14,461 bases of DNA from Methylococcaceae bacterium UBA1147. GTDB taxonomy: Bacteria; Pseudomonadota; Gammaproteobacteria; Methylococcales; UBA1147. Numbering within the stretch: position 1 is the first letter of the stretch; each line of letters starts with the position of its first letter. The stretch is taken from NCBI GenBank assembly GCA_002311315.1, contig DBZZ01000075.1, forward strand, positions 14,665 through 29,125, read 5' to 3'. A program made the translations under genes and the position numbers. Shown piece by piece: positions 14,282 to 14,461 of this stretch. Under the pieces are notes generated by a model that was not told where the DNA came from, ran no database searches, and saw nothing but the letters and a program-made list of their open reading frames with translations.

Positions 14282-14359
14282 CGGGGTCGCAGACCGTCTG
14301 TCGGACAAGGTGTTTTGAAGCTCCGAAAGAGCGTCGGAAGCGATCTGCAGACCACCCCG
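14282..14359 (+). other. Possible structured leader upstream of the hprA-like gene
   Basis: The + strand can form a closing stem CGGGGT (14282-14287) with ACCCCG (14354-14359), continued by GCAGA (14289-14293) with TCTGC (14344-14348). This encloses a hairpin TCCGA (14322-14326)/TCGGA (14334-14338) with a seven-base loop. A competing partner, TCGGA at 14301-14305, could switch with it. No known riboswitch class is recognised and no energy was computed. Confidence 0.35.
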
Positions 14360-14432
14360 TCGCCGCCATCAATTTGGTCCTGAAAGTTGGCTGATGGTAT
14401 TCTCGCTTCCTTTTAGCCAACAGGGGTTGGTG

Positions 14433-14461
14433 GTGAACAAACCAAAAGTAATCGTGACCCG
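14433..14461 (+). CDS. hprA: Start of a gene resembling hydroxypyruvate reductase (3' part outside the window)
   Basis: Only the first codons are visible: GTG at 14433 followed by residues NKPKVIVT, the typical beginning of D-isomer-specific 2-hydroxyacid dehydrogenases of the glycerate dehydrogenase/hydroxypyruvate reductase group. AGGGG at 14422-14426 is well spaced for this GTG; GTG at 14430, TTG at 14427 and an in-frame ATG at 14394 are alternatives. In the serine cycle the enzyme reduces hydroxypyruvate to D-glycerate, which fits the neighbours. It diverges from mcl and shares about 315 bp of upstream sequence with it. The assignment rests on nine residues plus context. Confidence 0.55.

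Noticed and set aside
14211..14420. Minus-strand open frame of 69 codons upstream of mcl
   Set aside because: No recognised motif; it covers the divergent control region including the possible leader structure, and its composition looks like chance.
1..14461. Mobile elements, CRISPR arrays or phage genes
   Set aside because: No transposase or integrase motifs, no regularly spaced repeats and no phage-like gene set were seen anywhere in the window.

Overview
The window reads as a chromosomal segment of a proteobacterium with a serine-cycle type of C1/C2 metabolism. Recognition rests on protein motifs read by eye; no database search was possible. The Mtk and Mcl proteins closely resemble the Methylorubrum/Methylobacterium versions as I remember them, but I cannot place the organism below 'probable Pseudomonadota'. 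These genes also occur in some non-methylotrophs that assimilate glyoxylate, so methylotrophy is an inference.

Left part (1-5465, + strand): a three-gene chaperone-like module. It holds the 3' end of a DUF2760-type protein, an Hsp70-like ATPase overlapping it by 4 bp (GTGA), and a second, larger Hsp70-like ATPase 121 bp downstream with a helical C-terminal domain resembling DUF3731. A strong hairpin lies between the two Hsp70 genes. Both proteins keep the actin-fold ATPase motifs but lack a recognisable DnaK linker and substrate-binding domain.

Middle (5466-6530): about 1.06 kb with no convincing gene, followed by a complete phosphoenolpyruvate carboxylase gene (ppc, +). PEPC supplies oxaloacetate in the serine cycle. 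Two of the four residues that bind aspartate/malate in the E. coli enzyme appear to be replaced.

Right part (9483-14117, - strand): mcl (malyl-CoA lyase), mtkA and mtkB (malate-CoA ligase subunits), then, after a 354-bp gap with its own putative promoter, a class V aminotransferase that is probably serine-glyoxylate aminotransferase. A strong intrinsic terminator ends this unit between it and the convergent ppc. Reading away from mcl at the window edge is the start of a + strand gene resembling hydroxypyruvate reductase (hprA). Together PEPC, Mtk, Mcl, the aminotransferase and HprA cover most of the serine cycle: malate is activated to malyl-CoA, split to acetyl-CoA and glyoxylate, glyoxylate is aminated at the expense of serine, and hydroxypyruvate is reduced to glycerate.

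The most striking non-coding element is a perfect 30-bp palindrome (14154-14183) in the mcl/hprA divergent region. It abuts a TTGACA-N17-GAGAAT promoter for mcl and is well placed to be an operator. The region before hprA can also fold into a branched leader structure.
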